Shown: positions 35,629 to 43,199 of the stretch, one piece after another
How the letters are laid out: each line of letters begins with the position of its first letter
How positions within the stretch are numbered: position 1 is the first letter of the stretch
Program-made: the position numbers and the translations under genes
The notes under the pieces: generated by a model
The model's input: the letters and a program-made list of their open reading frames with translations, nothing else
The model's database searches: none
What the model was told of the DNA's origin: nothing
DNA from: Isoptericola sp. AK164
GTDB taxonomy: Bacteria; Actinomycetota; Actinomycetes; Actinomycetales; Cellulomonadaceae
Assembly: GCF_029643425.1 (NCBI RefSeq)
Contig: NZ_CP119106.1
Coordinates: forward strand, 372,001 to 436,000
DNA length: 64,000 bases
Direction: 5' to 3'

Positions 35629-36900
35629 TCAGGCCCGCAGCGCCTGGGTGACGTCCTCGACGATGTCCAGCGGGTCCTCGAGGCCGACCGACAGGCGCAC
35701 CGTCGTGGGGGTGATGCCGACGGCGGCCCGCCCCTCGGCACCGAGCTTGCGGTGCGTCGTGGTGGCCGGGTGGGTCATGATCGACTTGGCGTCGCCCAGG
35801 TTGTTGGACAGGTCGACGATCCGCAGCGCGTCCAGGAACCGGAAGGTGCGTCGCTTGGCCTCGTCCGGGTCCGCGCCGTCGTCGGTCTCCAGCTCGAAGG
35901 TGACCACGGTGCCGCCGCCGGTCTGCTGCTCCAGCGCCAGGGCGTGCTGCGGGTGGGACGGCAGGAACGGGTAGAGCACCCGGCGGATGCCGTCGAGGCC
36001 CTCGAGCGCCGTGGCGACCTGCAGGGCGGCCGCGTTCTGCGCCCGCACGCGGACGTCGAGGGTCTCCAGACCCTTGAGCAGCACCCAGGCGTTGAACGGG
36101 CTCAGGGACGGCCCGGTGTGGCGAAGGAACGTCTGGACCGGCCCGGACAGGAACTCCTCCGTGCCGAGGATCGCCCCGCCGAGCACCCGGCCCTGGCCGT
36201 CGATGTGCTTGGTCGCGGAGTACACCACGACGTCGGCGCCGAGCTCGAGCGGCTTCTGCAGGATCGGGGTGGCGAACACATTGTCGACGACGACCGTCGC
36301 GCCTGCGGCGTGGGCGAGCTCGCACACCCGGCGCACGTCGACGAGGTCCTGCATGGGGTTGGACGGCGACTCGAAGAACACGACGTCCGCGGGCGTGGCC
36401 AGCGCCTCGGCCCACTGGTCGATCTCGTGGCCGTCGACCAGGTCGACCTGCACCCCCCACTTGGCAAGGATCTCGTCGTAGATGACGTTGGTGGAGCCGA
36501 ACAGCGCGCGCGCCGAGACGATGCGGGACCCGGCGGACACCAGTGCCGCCAGGGTGGTGAACACGGCGGACATGCCGGTCGCGGTGGCGTAGCAGGCCTC
36601 GGCGCCCTCGACGAGGCGCAACCGCTCCTCGAAGGTGTGCACGGTCGGGTTGCCGTAGCGCGAGTACATGAACCGCGACGTCTCGCCGGCGAACGCGGCC
36701 TCCGCGTCGGCGGCGGAGCCGTAGGTGTACCCCTGGGTGAGGAAGAGCCCCTCGGACATCTCCTCGAAGTCGCTGCGCCGGTGACCGCCACGGACGGCGA
36801 GCGTGGCCGGACGGACGCCGTCGGGCAGGGGACCGCGGCCGGAGCCGCCGTGGGCGACCGGGTTGGCACCGGGGCCGGTGGGGATCTCGGTGCGGCTCAC
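35629..36900 (-). CDS. metZ: O-succinylhomoserine sulfhydrylase
   Basis: A 423-residue PLP enzyme of the Cys/Met metabolism family that makes homocysteine from O-succinylhomoserine and sulfide. YSRYGNPTVHTFEERL, FFESPSNPMQDLVDV and YSATKHIDGQGRVLGG with the PLP-binding Lys231 mark the MetZ subgroup; the KHIDGQGR form distinguishes it from MetB and MetY. The GTG start overlaps the rhodanese stop (GTGA), so the pair is translationally coupled. A SAM riboswitch lies at the head of the operon, so excess SAM should lower expression. Confidence 0.92.
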   Translation of the reverse strand: MSRTEIPTGPGANPVAHGGSGRGPLPDGVRPATLAVRGGHRRSDFEEMSEGLFLTQGYTYGSAADAEAAFAGETSRFMYSRYGNPTVHTFEERLRLVEGAEACYATATGMSAVFTTLAALVSAGSRIVSARALFGSTNVIYDEILAKWGVQVDLVDGHEIDQWAEALATPADVVFFESPSNPMQDLVDVRRVCELAHAAGATVVVDNVFATPILQKPLELGADVVVYSATKHIDGQGRVLGGAILGTEEFLSGPVQTFLRHTGPSLSPFNAWVLLKGLETLDVRVRAQNAAALQVATALEGLDGIRRVLYPFLPSHPQHALALEQQTGGGTVVTFELETDDGADPDEAKRRTFRFLDALRIVDLSNNLGDAKSIMTHPATTTHRKLGAEGRAAVGITPTTVRLSVGLEDPLDIVEDVTQALRA

Positions 36901-37352
36901 CGGCTCGGCTCCGCGAAGGTGGTGTGCGGCAGCTCGCGGACCTTCCAGCCGGCCTGGTCGCGGGCGCCGAGCGGGCCGACAGGCCCTTCGAAGCCCTCCA
37001 GCACGTTGTAGGCGGGGCCGTACCCGGCGGACGTCACCAGGCGGGCCGCGCCGATGGAGCGCTGGCCGGAGCGGCACAGGAACACCACGGCCTGGTCGGT
37101 CGTCACGCCGGCGGTCTCGAGCTCGGCCAGGAAGGCGGGGTTGGGCCGGCCGTCGCCGGTGACCCACTGGCTGAACACGACCTCCTTGTCCAGGGAGCCG
37201 ACGTCGGGCACGCCGATCAGGCGCCACTCGCCCTCGGTGCGCACGTCCACCAGGACGGCGCCGGGGTCGTCGGCGAGCAGGTCCCACGCCTGCTGGGGGG
37301 TCAGGTCCCCGGCGTAGCCCTCGGCGGGTCGGGGTTCGATCGGTGCGTTCAT
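36897..37352 (-). CDS. rhodanese-like protein
   Basis: A 151-residue single-domain rhodanese. WDLLADDPGAVLVDVRTEGEW opens the fold, and the active loop VVFLCRSGQRSIGAA carries Cys93, with the six-residue active-site loop (CRSGQR) of sulfurtransferases. It could move sulfane sulfur or handle sulfide made or used by MetZ. GGGAGGAG precedes the ATG and falls in the 3' strand of the riboswitch P1 helix. It is the first gene of the operon with metZ. Confidence 0.92.
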   Translation of the reverse strand: MNAPIEPRPAEGYAGDLTPQQAWDLLADDPGAVLVDVRTEGEWRLIGVPDVGSLDKEVVFSQWVTGDGRPNPAFLAELETAGVTTDQAVVFLCRSGQRSIGAARLVTSAGYGPAYNVLEGFEGPVGPLGARDQAGWKVRELPHTTFAEPSR

Positions 37353-37362
37353 GGCACTCCTC

Positions 37363-37458
37363 CCATCGGTCGTGGCGGTAGCACCGTGTCCGGGGGCTGC
37401 GCGCCCCCGCGGGTTGCTGCGGCGTCGACGTGCCACGTCACTCGGCCGCTCGGGATGG
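37363..37458 (-). promoter_or_regulatory. SAM-I or SAM-I/IV-type riboswitch of the rhodanese-metZ operon
   Basis: On the minus strand CCATC opens the P1 helix and GATGG (37363-37367) closes it. Between them are GAGCGGCCGAGTGACG, the P2 partner GACGCCGCAGCAACC, a GGGGGC/GCCCCC P3 hairpin and GGTGCTA, matching the SAM-I core GGCAACC...GGTGCnA. The segment after GGTGCTA is too short for a full P4, which suggests the SAM-I/IV variant. The closing P1 strand runs into the Shine-Dalgarno GGGAGGAG, so SAM binding should block translation. Confidence 0.75.
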
Positions 37459-37619
37459 TCACCGCGATCGTACGACACGACGTCCAACGGTCGGGACGGT
37501 CGTCTCGTCACGTGGTCACGACAGGTCCGGGCAGGGTGCCGCGGGGCCTGCCCGCTCGGATGCTGAGACGTCGCGCCCATGTGTTGACACTCCCGCGCCG
37601 ATCGGTGAACCTGACGGCA

Positions 37620-37735
37620 GGTCAAGAGCGCCAGCGCCAAGCCCCGGCTCGCTGGCCGGCAACCCTCCCCTCGCGGCGGGGTGCCCCGGGTGACGACCAG
37701 GCACGACGCCGACCGGCGTCGGGCAAGCGCGGGGA
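37620..37735 (+). promoter_or_regulatory. SAM-IV riboswitch upstream of SufS-like gene
   Basis: GGTCAAGAGCGCCAGCG, CAAGCCCCGGCTCGCTGG, CCGGCAACCCTCC, GCGGGGTGCCCCGGGTGACGACC and GGGCAAGCGCGGGG follow the actinobacterial SAM-IV consensus block by block, including the P1 pair GGTC/GACC, an accessory hairpin GACGCC/GGCGTC and the 3' pseudoknot partner. A GGGGAG/CTCCCC hairpin right after it (37731-37746) could be the expression switch. Confidence 0.92.
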
Positions 37736-37767
37736 GGCATCTCCCCGGAACGCAGAGGGAGGACGCC

Positions 37768-39201
37768 ATGACCGCGATCGCCGAGACCCCCGCCTGTCCG
37801 GGGACCCCCACCGTGGGCGACCTGGCCCCGGTGCTGCCCGTCGTCGGGCACGACACCCCCGCACCGCTGGTGGACGGCCGCCAGGTGCCCTACGCCAACC
37901 TCGACGTCGCCGCGTCCGCCCCGGCGCTGCAGGACGTCGCCGACCGCATCACGCAGACGCTGCCGCTCTACGCCTCCGTGCACCGCGGTGCCGGATACCT
38001 CTCCCAGGTGTCCACCACCCTGTACGAGCAGTCCCGGCGCGTGATCGGCGAGTTCGTCGGCGCGCGGGACGACGACGTCACGCTGCTCGTGCGCAACACG
38101 ACCGACGCGCTCAACCTGCTCGCCGGGTGCGTGCCCGCGTCCGACGACGGCACGCCCGGCCGGGTGCTCGTCCTCGACGTCGAGCACCACGCGAACTTCC
38201 TGCCCTGGCAGCGCCAGGCCGACGCCACCGTGCTGACCGGCCGCGACACCGTGGCCGAGACCGTGGCGGCGATCCGCGACGAGCTCGCCGCCGGTCTCGC
38301 CGCGGGCCGGGGATACGCCCTGCTCGCGGTCACCGGTGCCTCCAACGTCACCGGGGAGACGCTGCCCGTGGCCGACGTCGTCGCCACCGCCCACGCGGCC
38401 GGCGCGCGGGTGCTGCTCGACGGCGCCCAGCTCGTGCCGCACCGCCGCTTCTCCCTGGCCGAGACCGGTGTCGACTACCTCGCCTTCTCCGGGCACAAGA
38501 CCTACGCCCCGTTCGGCGCCGGCGCCCTGGTCGGCCGCCGGGACTGGCTCGACAGCGGGACCCCGTACCTCGCCGGCGGCGGGGCCGTGCGCAGCGTGCG
38601 GGTGGAGCGGACCGACTGGCACGACGGGCCCGCCCGCCACGAGGCCGGGTCGCCCAACGTGCTGGGCGCGGTGGCGCTCGCCGCCGCGTGCGAGTCGCTG
38701 GCCGCCCTCGACGCCGACGCGCTGCGCGCCCACGAGGACGCGCTGCGGGCCCGGCTCGTCGACGGGCTGGAGAACACCGCCGGGGTCGAGGTCGTGCGGC
38801 TGTGGACCGACGCCCCGGACACCGTCGGCGTCGTGACCTTCACGGTCGCCGGGTACGAGCCCGGCCAGGTCGCCGCCTACCTCTCGGCCGAGCACGGTAT
38901 CGGCGTGCGCGACGGCCGGTTCTGCGCCCACCCGCTGCTGTCCCGCCTCGGCTACGGCGCGGGAGCGGTGCGCTCCTCGGTCGGCGTCGGCACCGCCGGC
39001 GAGGAGGTGGAGCGGCTCGTCGCCGCCGTCGCCGCCCTCGTGGCCGACGGCCCGCAGGCCCGCTACGACGTCGTCGACGGCCTGTGGATCGTCGTCGACG
39101 ACCCGCGTCCCGTGCCCGAGGGGTCGGGGCTGGCCGGCCTGCTCGCCACCGCCGGACCCGGCGGCGACGAGGCGTTCGGCTGCCTGCCCGAGGACGCCTG
39201 A
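37768..39201 (+). CDS. SufS-like PLP aminotransferase class V protein under SAM control
   Basis: A 477-residue PLP enzyme related to group II cysteine desulfurases. YANLDVAASAPAL and YASVHRGAGYLSQVST match SufS; the PLP lysine is Lys244 in FSGHKTYAPFGAG; and Cys386 in RDGRFCAHPLLSRLG sits where SufS has its catalytic Cys. The C-terminal 60 residues are an extra segment. GAGGGAGG precedes the ATG. It is not in a suf operon and is controlled by a SAM-IV riboswitch, so it probably mobilises sulfur for homocysteine/methionine synthesis together with the divergent rhodanese-metZ operon; this is inference from context. Confidence 0.85.
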   Translation: MTAIAETPACPGTPTVGDLAPVLPVVGHDTPAPLVDGRQVPYANLDVAASAPALQDVADRITQTLPLYASVHRGAGYLSQVSTTLYEQSRRVIGEFVGARDDDVTLLVRNTTDALNLLAGCVPASDDGTPGRVLVLDVEHHANFLPWQRQADATVLTGRDTVAETVAAIRDELAAGLAAGRGYALLAVTGASNVTGETLPVADVVATAHAAGARVLLDGAQLVPHRRFSLAETGVDYLAFSGHKTYAPFGAGALVGRRDWLDSGTPYLAGGGAVRSVRVERTDWHDGPARHEAGSPNVLGAVALAAACESLAALDADALRAHEDALRARLVDGLENTAGVEVVRLWTDAPDTVGVVTFTVAGYEPGQVAAYLSAEHGIGVRDGRFCAHPLLSRLGYGAGAVRSSVGVGTAGEEVERLVAAVAALVADGPQARYDVVDGLWIVVDDPRPVPEGSGLAGLLATAGPGGDEAFGCLPEDA

Positions 39202-39211
39202 TCGGGCGGTC

Positions 39212-40672
39212 CTACCAGACGGGTGGGTGCCTCTCCGGCCAGCGCAGCACGTCCTCGAGCTGAGCGGCCAGCGCGAGCAGCGTCAGCTCCCCGCCCGGGC
39301 GGCCGATGATCTGCACGCCCATGGGCAGCCCGTCCTCGGTCCAGTACGTCGGCACGGTGATCGCCGGTAGCCCCGCCACGTTCAACCACGACGTGAACGG
39401 CGTGTACTGGCACTGCTGGACGAAGTTACGGTCCGCGTCCTCGGGGTCGAACCAGCCGATCGGCCGCGGCGTCATGGCCAGGGCCGGGGTGATCACGGCG
39501 TCCAGCTCGCCCAGGCCCGCGATGAGCCGACGCTCGAACTGCGTCAGCGTCGCCAGCGCCTCGGCGAGCTCGCGGGCGCCCACCTGCCGTCCGCGGCGGA
39601 TGAGCCACGACGTCAGCGGTTCGAGCTGGTCCAGCACGGCGTCGTCGTCGATCGGCACCGCCGACGCGCCGCCCATCCACAGGCTGCGGAAGGCGTCGCC
39701 GAACTCGGGCACCGGCTCCCAGGTGTGCTCCTCGACGCCGTGACCCAGACCCGCCAGCGCGTCGACCCCGGCGTCCAGCGCGGCGCGCGCCTCCGGCGAG
39801 ACGGTGACGTCGTAGTAGTACTGCCAGGCGTTCCAGGTGGTGACCCCGACGCGGAACCGGCCGCCGTCCTCGTCCCGTCCCGGCACCTCGCCGGACTGCG
39901 CGGCCGCCAGGTACGCCCCGGCGTGCGCCGCCGGGGTGCGCAGCGTGAACCGGTGGTCGACGTGCCCGTTCGACGAGCGGCGCAGCATCCCCTCCAGCAG
40001 CAGCGCCGTGTCCGCCGTCGTGCGGGCGATCGGCCCGTTGACCACGAGACCGCCGAGTCCCTCGATGCCGGACCCCGCCGGCAGCAGGCCGCGCGAGGGC
40101 TTCAGCCCGACCACGCCGCACGCCGCGGCCGGGATCCGGACGGAACCCCCGCCGTCGGACCCGGGGGCGAACGGCAGCAGACCGGCGGCCACGGCGACGG
40201 CCGCCCCGCCGCTGGAGCCGCCGGCGCCGCGGGTCAGGTCCCACGGGTTGCGCGCCACGGGACCGGCCACCGGTTCGGTGTACGCCGGGAAGCCGAGCTC
40301 CGGGGTGGCGGTCTTGCCCAGGCTGACGATCCCGGCGGCGTCGAGGTCGCGCACGACGTCGTCGGACTCCTCGGGGACGAAACCGGCCATCGCGCGCGAC
40401 CCGAACCCGCTCGGGACTCCCGCCCGGTTCCACAGGTCCTTGTCGCCCGTGGGCAGGCCCCACAGGGTGCCCGGCGGCGACGCCGGGTCTGCTGCGAGGG
40501 CTGTCGCACGCTCGCGGGCGGCGTCCGGGGTGACGTGGGCGAACGCACCGAGCTCGTCGTTGCGTGCCGCGATGCGGTCCAGGAAGTGGTCGGTCACCTC
40601 GCCCGGGGTGAGGTCACCGGCGCGCAGCCGGTCACGGAGCTCCAGGGCGGTCTGCTCGTGCAGGGCGTCCAT
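39212..40672 (-). CDS. amidase (amidase signature family)
   Basis: A 486-residue amidase-signature enzyme. GLPTGDKDLWNRAGVP holds the catalytic Lys, RGAGGSSGGAAVAVAAGLLPFAPGSDGGGSVRIPAA holds the cis-Ser and the nucleophile Ser, as in all family members; GVVGLKPSRG follows. These enzymes hydrolyse small amides or esters; the substrate is unknown, and it lacks the partners gatB/gatC of tRNA amidotransferase. It is convergent with the SufS-like gene (10-base gap) and follows the lipid locus by a hairpin. Confidence 0.9.
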   Translation of the reverse strand: MDALHEQTALELRDRLRAGDLTPGEVTDHFLDRIAARNDELGAFAHVTPDAARERATALAADPASPPGTLWGLPTGDKDLWNRAGVPSGFGSRAMAGFVPEESDDVVRDLDAAGIVSLGKTATPELGFPAYTEPVAGPVARNPWDLTRGAGGSSGGAAVAVAAGLLPFAPGSDGGGSVRIPAAACGVVGLKPSRGLLPAGSGIEGLGGLVVNGPIARTTADTALLLEGMLRRSSNGHVDHRFTLRTPAAHAGAYLAAAQSGEVPGRDEDGGRFRVGVTTWNAWQYYYDVTVSPEARAALDAGVDALAGLGHGVEEHTWEPVPEFGDAFRSLWMGGASAVPIDDDAVLDQLEPLTSWLIRRGRQVGARELAEALATLTQFERRLIAGLGELDAVITPALAMTPRPIGWFDPEDADRNFVQQCQYTPFTSWLNVAGLPAITVPTYWTEDGLPMGVQIIGRPGGELTLLALAAQLEDVLRWPERHPPVW

Positions 40673-40702
40673 GGTGCGACCCTACGCCCGGGCCCGGTAC
40701 CA

Positions 40703-40764
40703 GTTCGGTCCGGCGGAACGGGTTCGGTCGACATGCTGACCGAACCCGTTCCGCCGGACCGAAC
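40703..40764. repeat. 27-bp perfect inverted repeat between amidase and MaoC genes
   Basis: GTTCGGTCCGGCGGAACGGG... pairs over 27 bases with its complement, leaving the 8-base loop GACATGCT. It lies between the stop of the MaoC gene and the start of the amidase gene, both on the minus strand. It may terminate the lipid operon; without a T-run this is inference. The stem itself has internal repeats of GGTTCGGTC. Confidence 0.8.
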
Positions 40765-40783
40765 CGACGGCGAACCGGGGCGC

Positions 40784-41842
40784 TCAGAGCGGGACGACCT
40801 CGCCGGAGAGGTGCCGCAGCCCCTTGCGGGCGTTCCAGCCCACGTACGAGTACCCGGACCCGTCCTCCGCGCCGGGCGTGATCGCCACGTCCACCGTGCC
40901 GGGCAGCAGCACGGGCTTGCCGAACTCGACCGTCCACCGGTAGGCGTCCCCGCGTCCGGGGCCGACGTCGGCCAGCGCCCGCGCCGCGGTGTACATGCCG
41001 TGCGCGATGGCCCGCGGGAAGCCGAAGGCCTTGGCCGAGAGCGCCGACATGTGGATGGGGTTGCGGTCCCCGGACAGGGCCGCGTAGGCACGGCCCGTCT
41101 CCGGCCCCAGCGCCCACCGGCCGGTGGGCAGCGGCGGGGTCCACTCGTCGGTGGACCCGGATCCGGACGACCCGGATCCGGACGACCCGGATCCGGACGA
41201 CCCGGATCCGGACGACCCGGACTGGCCCTTCGCAGGCAGCTCGAACCCCTTGGCGAGGTAGGTCGACACCCCGCGCCACACCGGCGGCGCGGCGGCGTCC
41301 GCGCCGTCGTGGCGCACCTCGGCCACCAGGTCGAGCTGCACCCCGCGCCGGTGCGGACGGAGGTTCTCCGCCCAGGCCCGCACGTCGAGGACGTCGCCCA
41401 GGACGACCGGCCCCCGCACGTCGACCCGGTTGGCCACGTGGACCATGCCGAGCAGCGGCAGCGGGAAGTCGCCGCGCACCATGACCGCGGTGCCCAGCGG
41501 GAAGGCGAGCACGTGCAGGTACCCGGCGGGCAGCGTGCTGCTGACCGGCTCGTGCAGCAGCCGCTGGTAGTCGTGCAGGTGCCGTTCCAAGCCGTCGGTG
41601 CCGACCCCGGAGACCCGGTAGGCGACGTCGGGCAGCGACAGGTCGGACCCGGCGGTCCCCGGCTGCCCGTCCGGCGAACGGCCCTCGCCGATGACCGGCA
41701 GGGACGGCAGGGCGCGGCCCGCGGCGATCCGGCCCGACGCCGCCGCGCCGCGGGCGTAGAGGCCGCCCAGCCCGGGCAGTCCGGGCTGGGTCTCCACGCG
41801 CAGCTCGCGGCCGTCGGCCGTGCGCGGCGGCGCCGCCGTCAC
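40784..41842 (-). CDS. MaoC-like dehydratase (HtdX-like)
   Basis: A 352-residue double-hotdog protein. The C-terminal hotdog has the R-specific hydratase motif YAALSGDRNPIHMSALSAKAFGF...IAHGMYTAARAL with the Asp/His catalytic pair; the N-terminal half (residues 70-215) resembles the degenerate hotdog. The two are joined by a GSSGS repeat linker (about residues 208-230). It matches mycobacterial HtdX in architecture and gene order, acting on 3-hydroxyacyl thioesters. GTG start overlaps the reductase stop (GTGA), so it is last in the thiolase-reductase-dehydratase run. Confidence 0.85.
   Translation of the reverse strand: MTAAPPRTADGRELRVETQPGLPGLGGLYARGAAASGRIAAGRALPSLPVIGEGRSPDGQPGTAGSDLSLPDVAYRVSGVGTDGLERHLHDYQRLLHEPVSSTLPAGYLHVLAFPLGTAVMVRGDFPLPLLGMVHVANRVDVRGPVVLGDVLDVRAWAENLRPHRRGVQLDLVAEVRHDGADAAAPPVWRGVSTYLAKGFELPAKGQSGSSGSGSSGSGSSGSGSSGSGSTDEWTPPLPTGRWALGPETGRAYAALSGDRNPIHMSALSAKAFGFPRAIAHGMYTAARALADVGPGRGDAYRWTVEFGKPVLLPGTVDVAITPGAEDGSGYSYVGWNARKGLRHLSGEVVPL
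41159..41218. repeat. four perfect 15-bp tandem repeats in the MaoC gene linker
   Basis: GGATCCGGACGACCC occurs four times in a row without a mismatch. On the coding (minus) strand each unit encodes GSSGS, so copy-number change keeps the frame and only alters linker length between the two hotdog domains. Confidence 0.95.
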
Positions 41843-43182
41843 TGTCCCACCATGTGCTGCCCGCAGACGCGCAGCACCTGGCCGTTGACGCCGGCCGCGG
41901 CCGGCGAGGCGAGGAACGCGATGGCCTCGGCGACGTCGACCGGCTCGCCACCCTGGGAGAGGGTCGGCAGCAGCCGCGCCACCGACCGGGTGGCGAACGG
42001 GATCGACGCCGTCATGTCCGTCTCGATGAACCCGGGGGCGACGGCGTTGGCCGTCCCGCCGCGGGCGCCGAGGAGCGGGGACGTGGCCCGCGTGTGCCCG
42101 ATGACGCCTGCCTTGGAGAAGGCGTAGTTGGTCTGCCCCTTGTTCCCGGCGATGCCGGAGGTCGAGGCCAGCGAGACCACGTGCAGCCCGTCCAGGCCGG
42201 CGTCGAGGAGCGCCTCGTTGATCCGCAGCTGGGCGGCGAGGTTCACCGCGATCACGGCGTCCCACTGGGCGGGCTTCATGTTGGCGAGCAGCTTGTCCCG
42301 CAGGATGCCCGCGTTGTGCACGACGACGTCGAGGCCCCCGTGGCGCTCGCGGGCGTGCTGCAGGATCCGCTGCCCGGCGTCCTCGGCCGTGACGTCGAGC
42401 TGCAGGGCCGTCCCGCCGACCGCGTTGGCGGTGCGGGCCAGTCCTTCCCCGGCGGCGGGGACGTCGACGCACACCACGGTGGCGCCGTCGCGGGCCAGCG
42501 TGCGGGCGATGGCCGCGCCGATGCCACGGGCCGCGCCGGTGACGACGGCGACCTTCCCGTCCAGCGGACGGTCCCACTCCTCCGGGAGCGCCGCGTCGGC
42601 CGGGCCGACCTGCAGGAGCTGGCCGTCGACATAGGCGCTCTTCGCGGACAGGAAGAACCGCAGCGTGGCCCGCACGGAGGTCTGGTCGAGGGCCGCGCCA
42701 CCGGTCAGGACGATCCCGTTGCCGGTGGCCCCGCCGCGCAGCTCCTTGGCGAGCGAGCGCAGGAACCCGTCGACGGCGTTCCGGGCCGCAGCGAGCTCCG
42801 GGGTGTCGCCGTCGGCGGGAGCGCGCGAGACGGTGACGACGCGGCCGTTGCCCGCCAGCCGTCGCAGCACGGACCCGACGGCCAGCACCGCCTCGGAGGC
42901 GTCGGCGGGCCGGGCGGTCTCGGTCAGCACGAGGACGACGGCGCCCCAGCGGACGTCGTCGGTCGGGTCGCGGCGCACGTCGAGGTCCCAGCCGAGCAGC
43001 GTCTGGGCGACGGCGTCGGCGTCGGCCTTGGAGGCGCCGTCGGACACCACCAGGACGGGGCCCACGGTCAGCGGGTCGCCGGCGCGGTAGCGGCGCAGGA
43101 TCGCGGGGCGGGGCAGGCCGAGCCTGGTCGCGAGGGTCTTCGTGAACCCGGAGTTGACGGCCTTCGTGTAGCGGTCGGTCAT
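41839..43182 (-). CDS. fabG4: 3-oxoacyl-ACP/CoA reductase, high-molecular-weight FabG (FabG4-like)
   Basis: A 447-residue two-domain reductase. Residues 1-205 form a flavodoxin-like domain with VVSDGASKADADAVAQTLL; residues about 208-447 form the SDR ketoreductase with VVTGAARGIGAAIA, HNAGILRDK, SLASTSGIAGNKGQ and TNYAFSKAG (Tyr-x3-Lys). This layout is that of mycobacterial FabG4 (HMwFabG), which reduces long-chain 3-oxoacyl thioesters, with NADH. It is flanked by MaoC and thiolase genes on the same strand (17-base gap to the thiolase stop), so it is part of a fatty-acid operon. Confidence 0.9.
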   Translation of the reverse strand: MTDRYTKAVNSGFTKTLATRLGLPRPAILRRYRAGDPLTVGPVLVVSDGASKADADAVAQTLLGWDLDVRRDPTDDVRWGAVVLVLTETARPADASEAVLAVGSVLRRLAGNGRVVTVSRAPADGDTPELAAARNAVDGFLRSLAKELRGGATGNGIVLTGGAALDQTSVRATLRFFLSAKSAYVDGQLLQVGPADAALPEEWDRPLDGKVAVVTGAARGIGAAIARTLARDGATVVCVDVPAAGEGLARTANAVGGTALQLDVTAEDAGQRILQHARERHGGLDVVVHNAGILRDKLLANMKPAQWDAVIAVNLAAQLRINEALLDAGLDGLHVVSLASTSGIAGNKGQTNYAFSKAGVIGHTRATSPLLGARGGTANAVAPGFIETDMTASIPFATRSVARLLPTLSQGGEPVDVAEAIAFLASPAAAGVNGQVLRVCGQHMVGQ

Positions 43183-43199
43183 GGGTGCTCCTTCCGGGC

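Noticed and set aside
39212-40672. gatA of the tRNA amidotransferase
   Set aside because: There is no gatB or gatC nearby, and the sequence matches general amidases.
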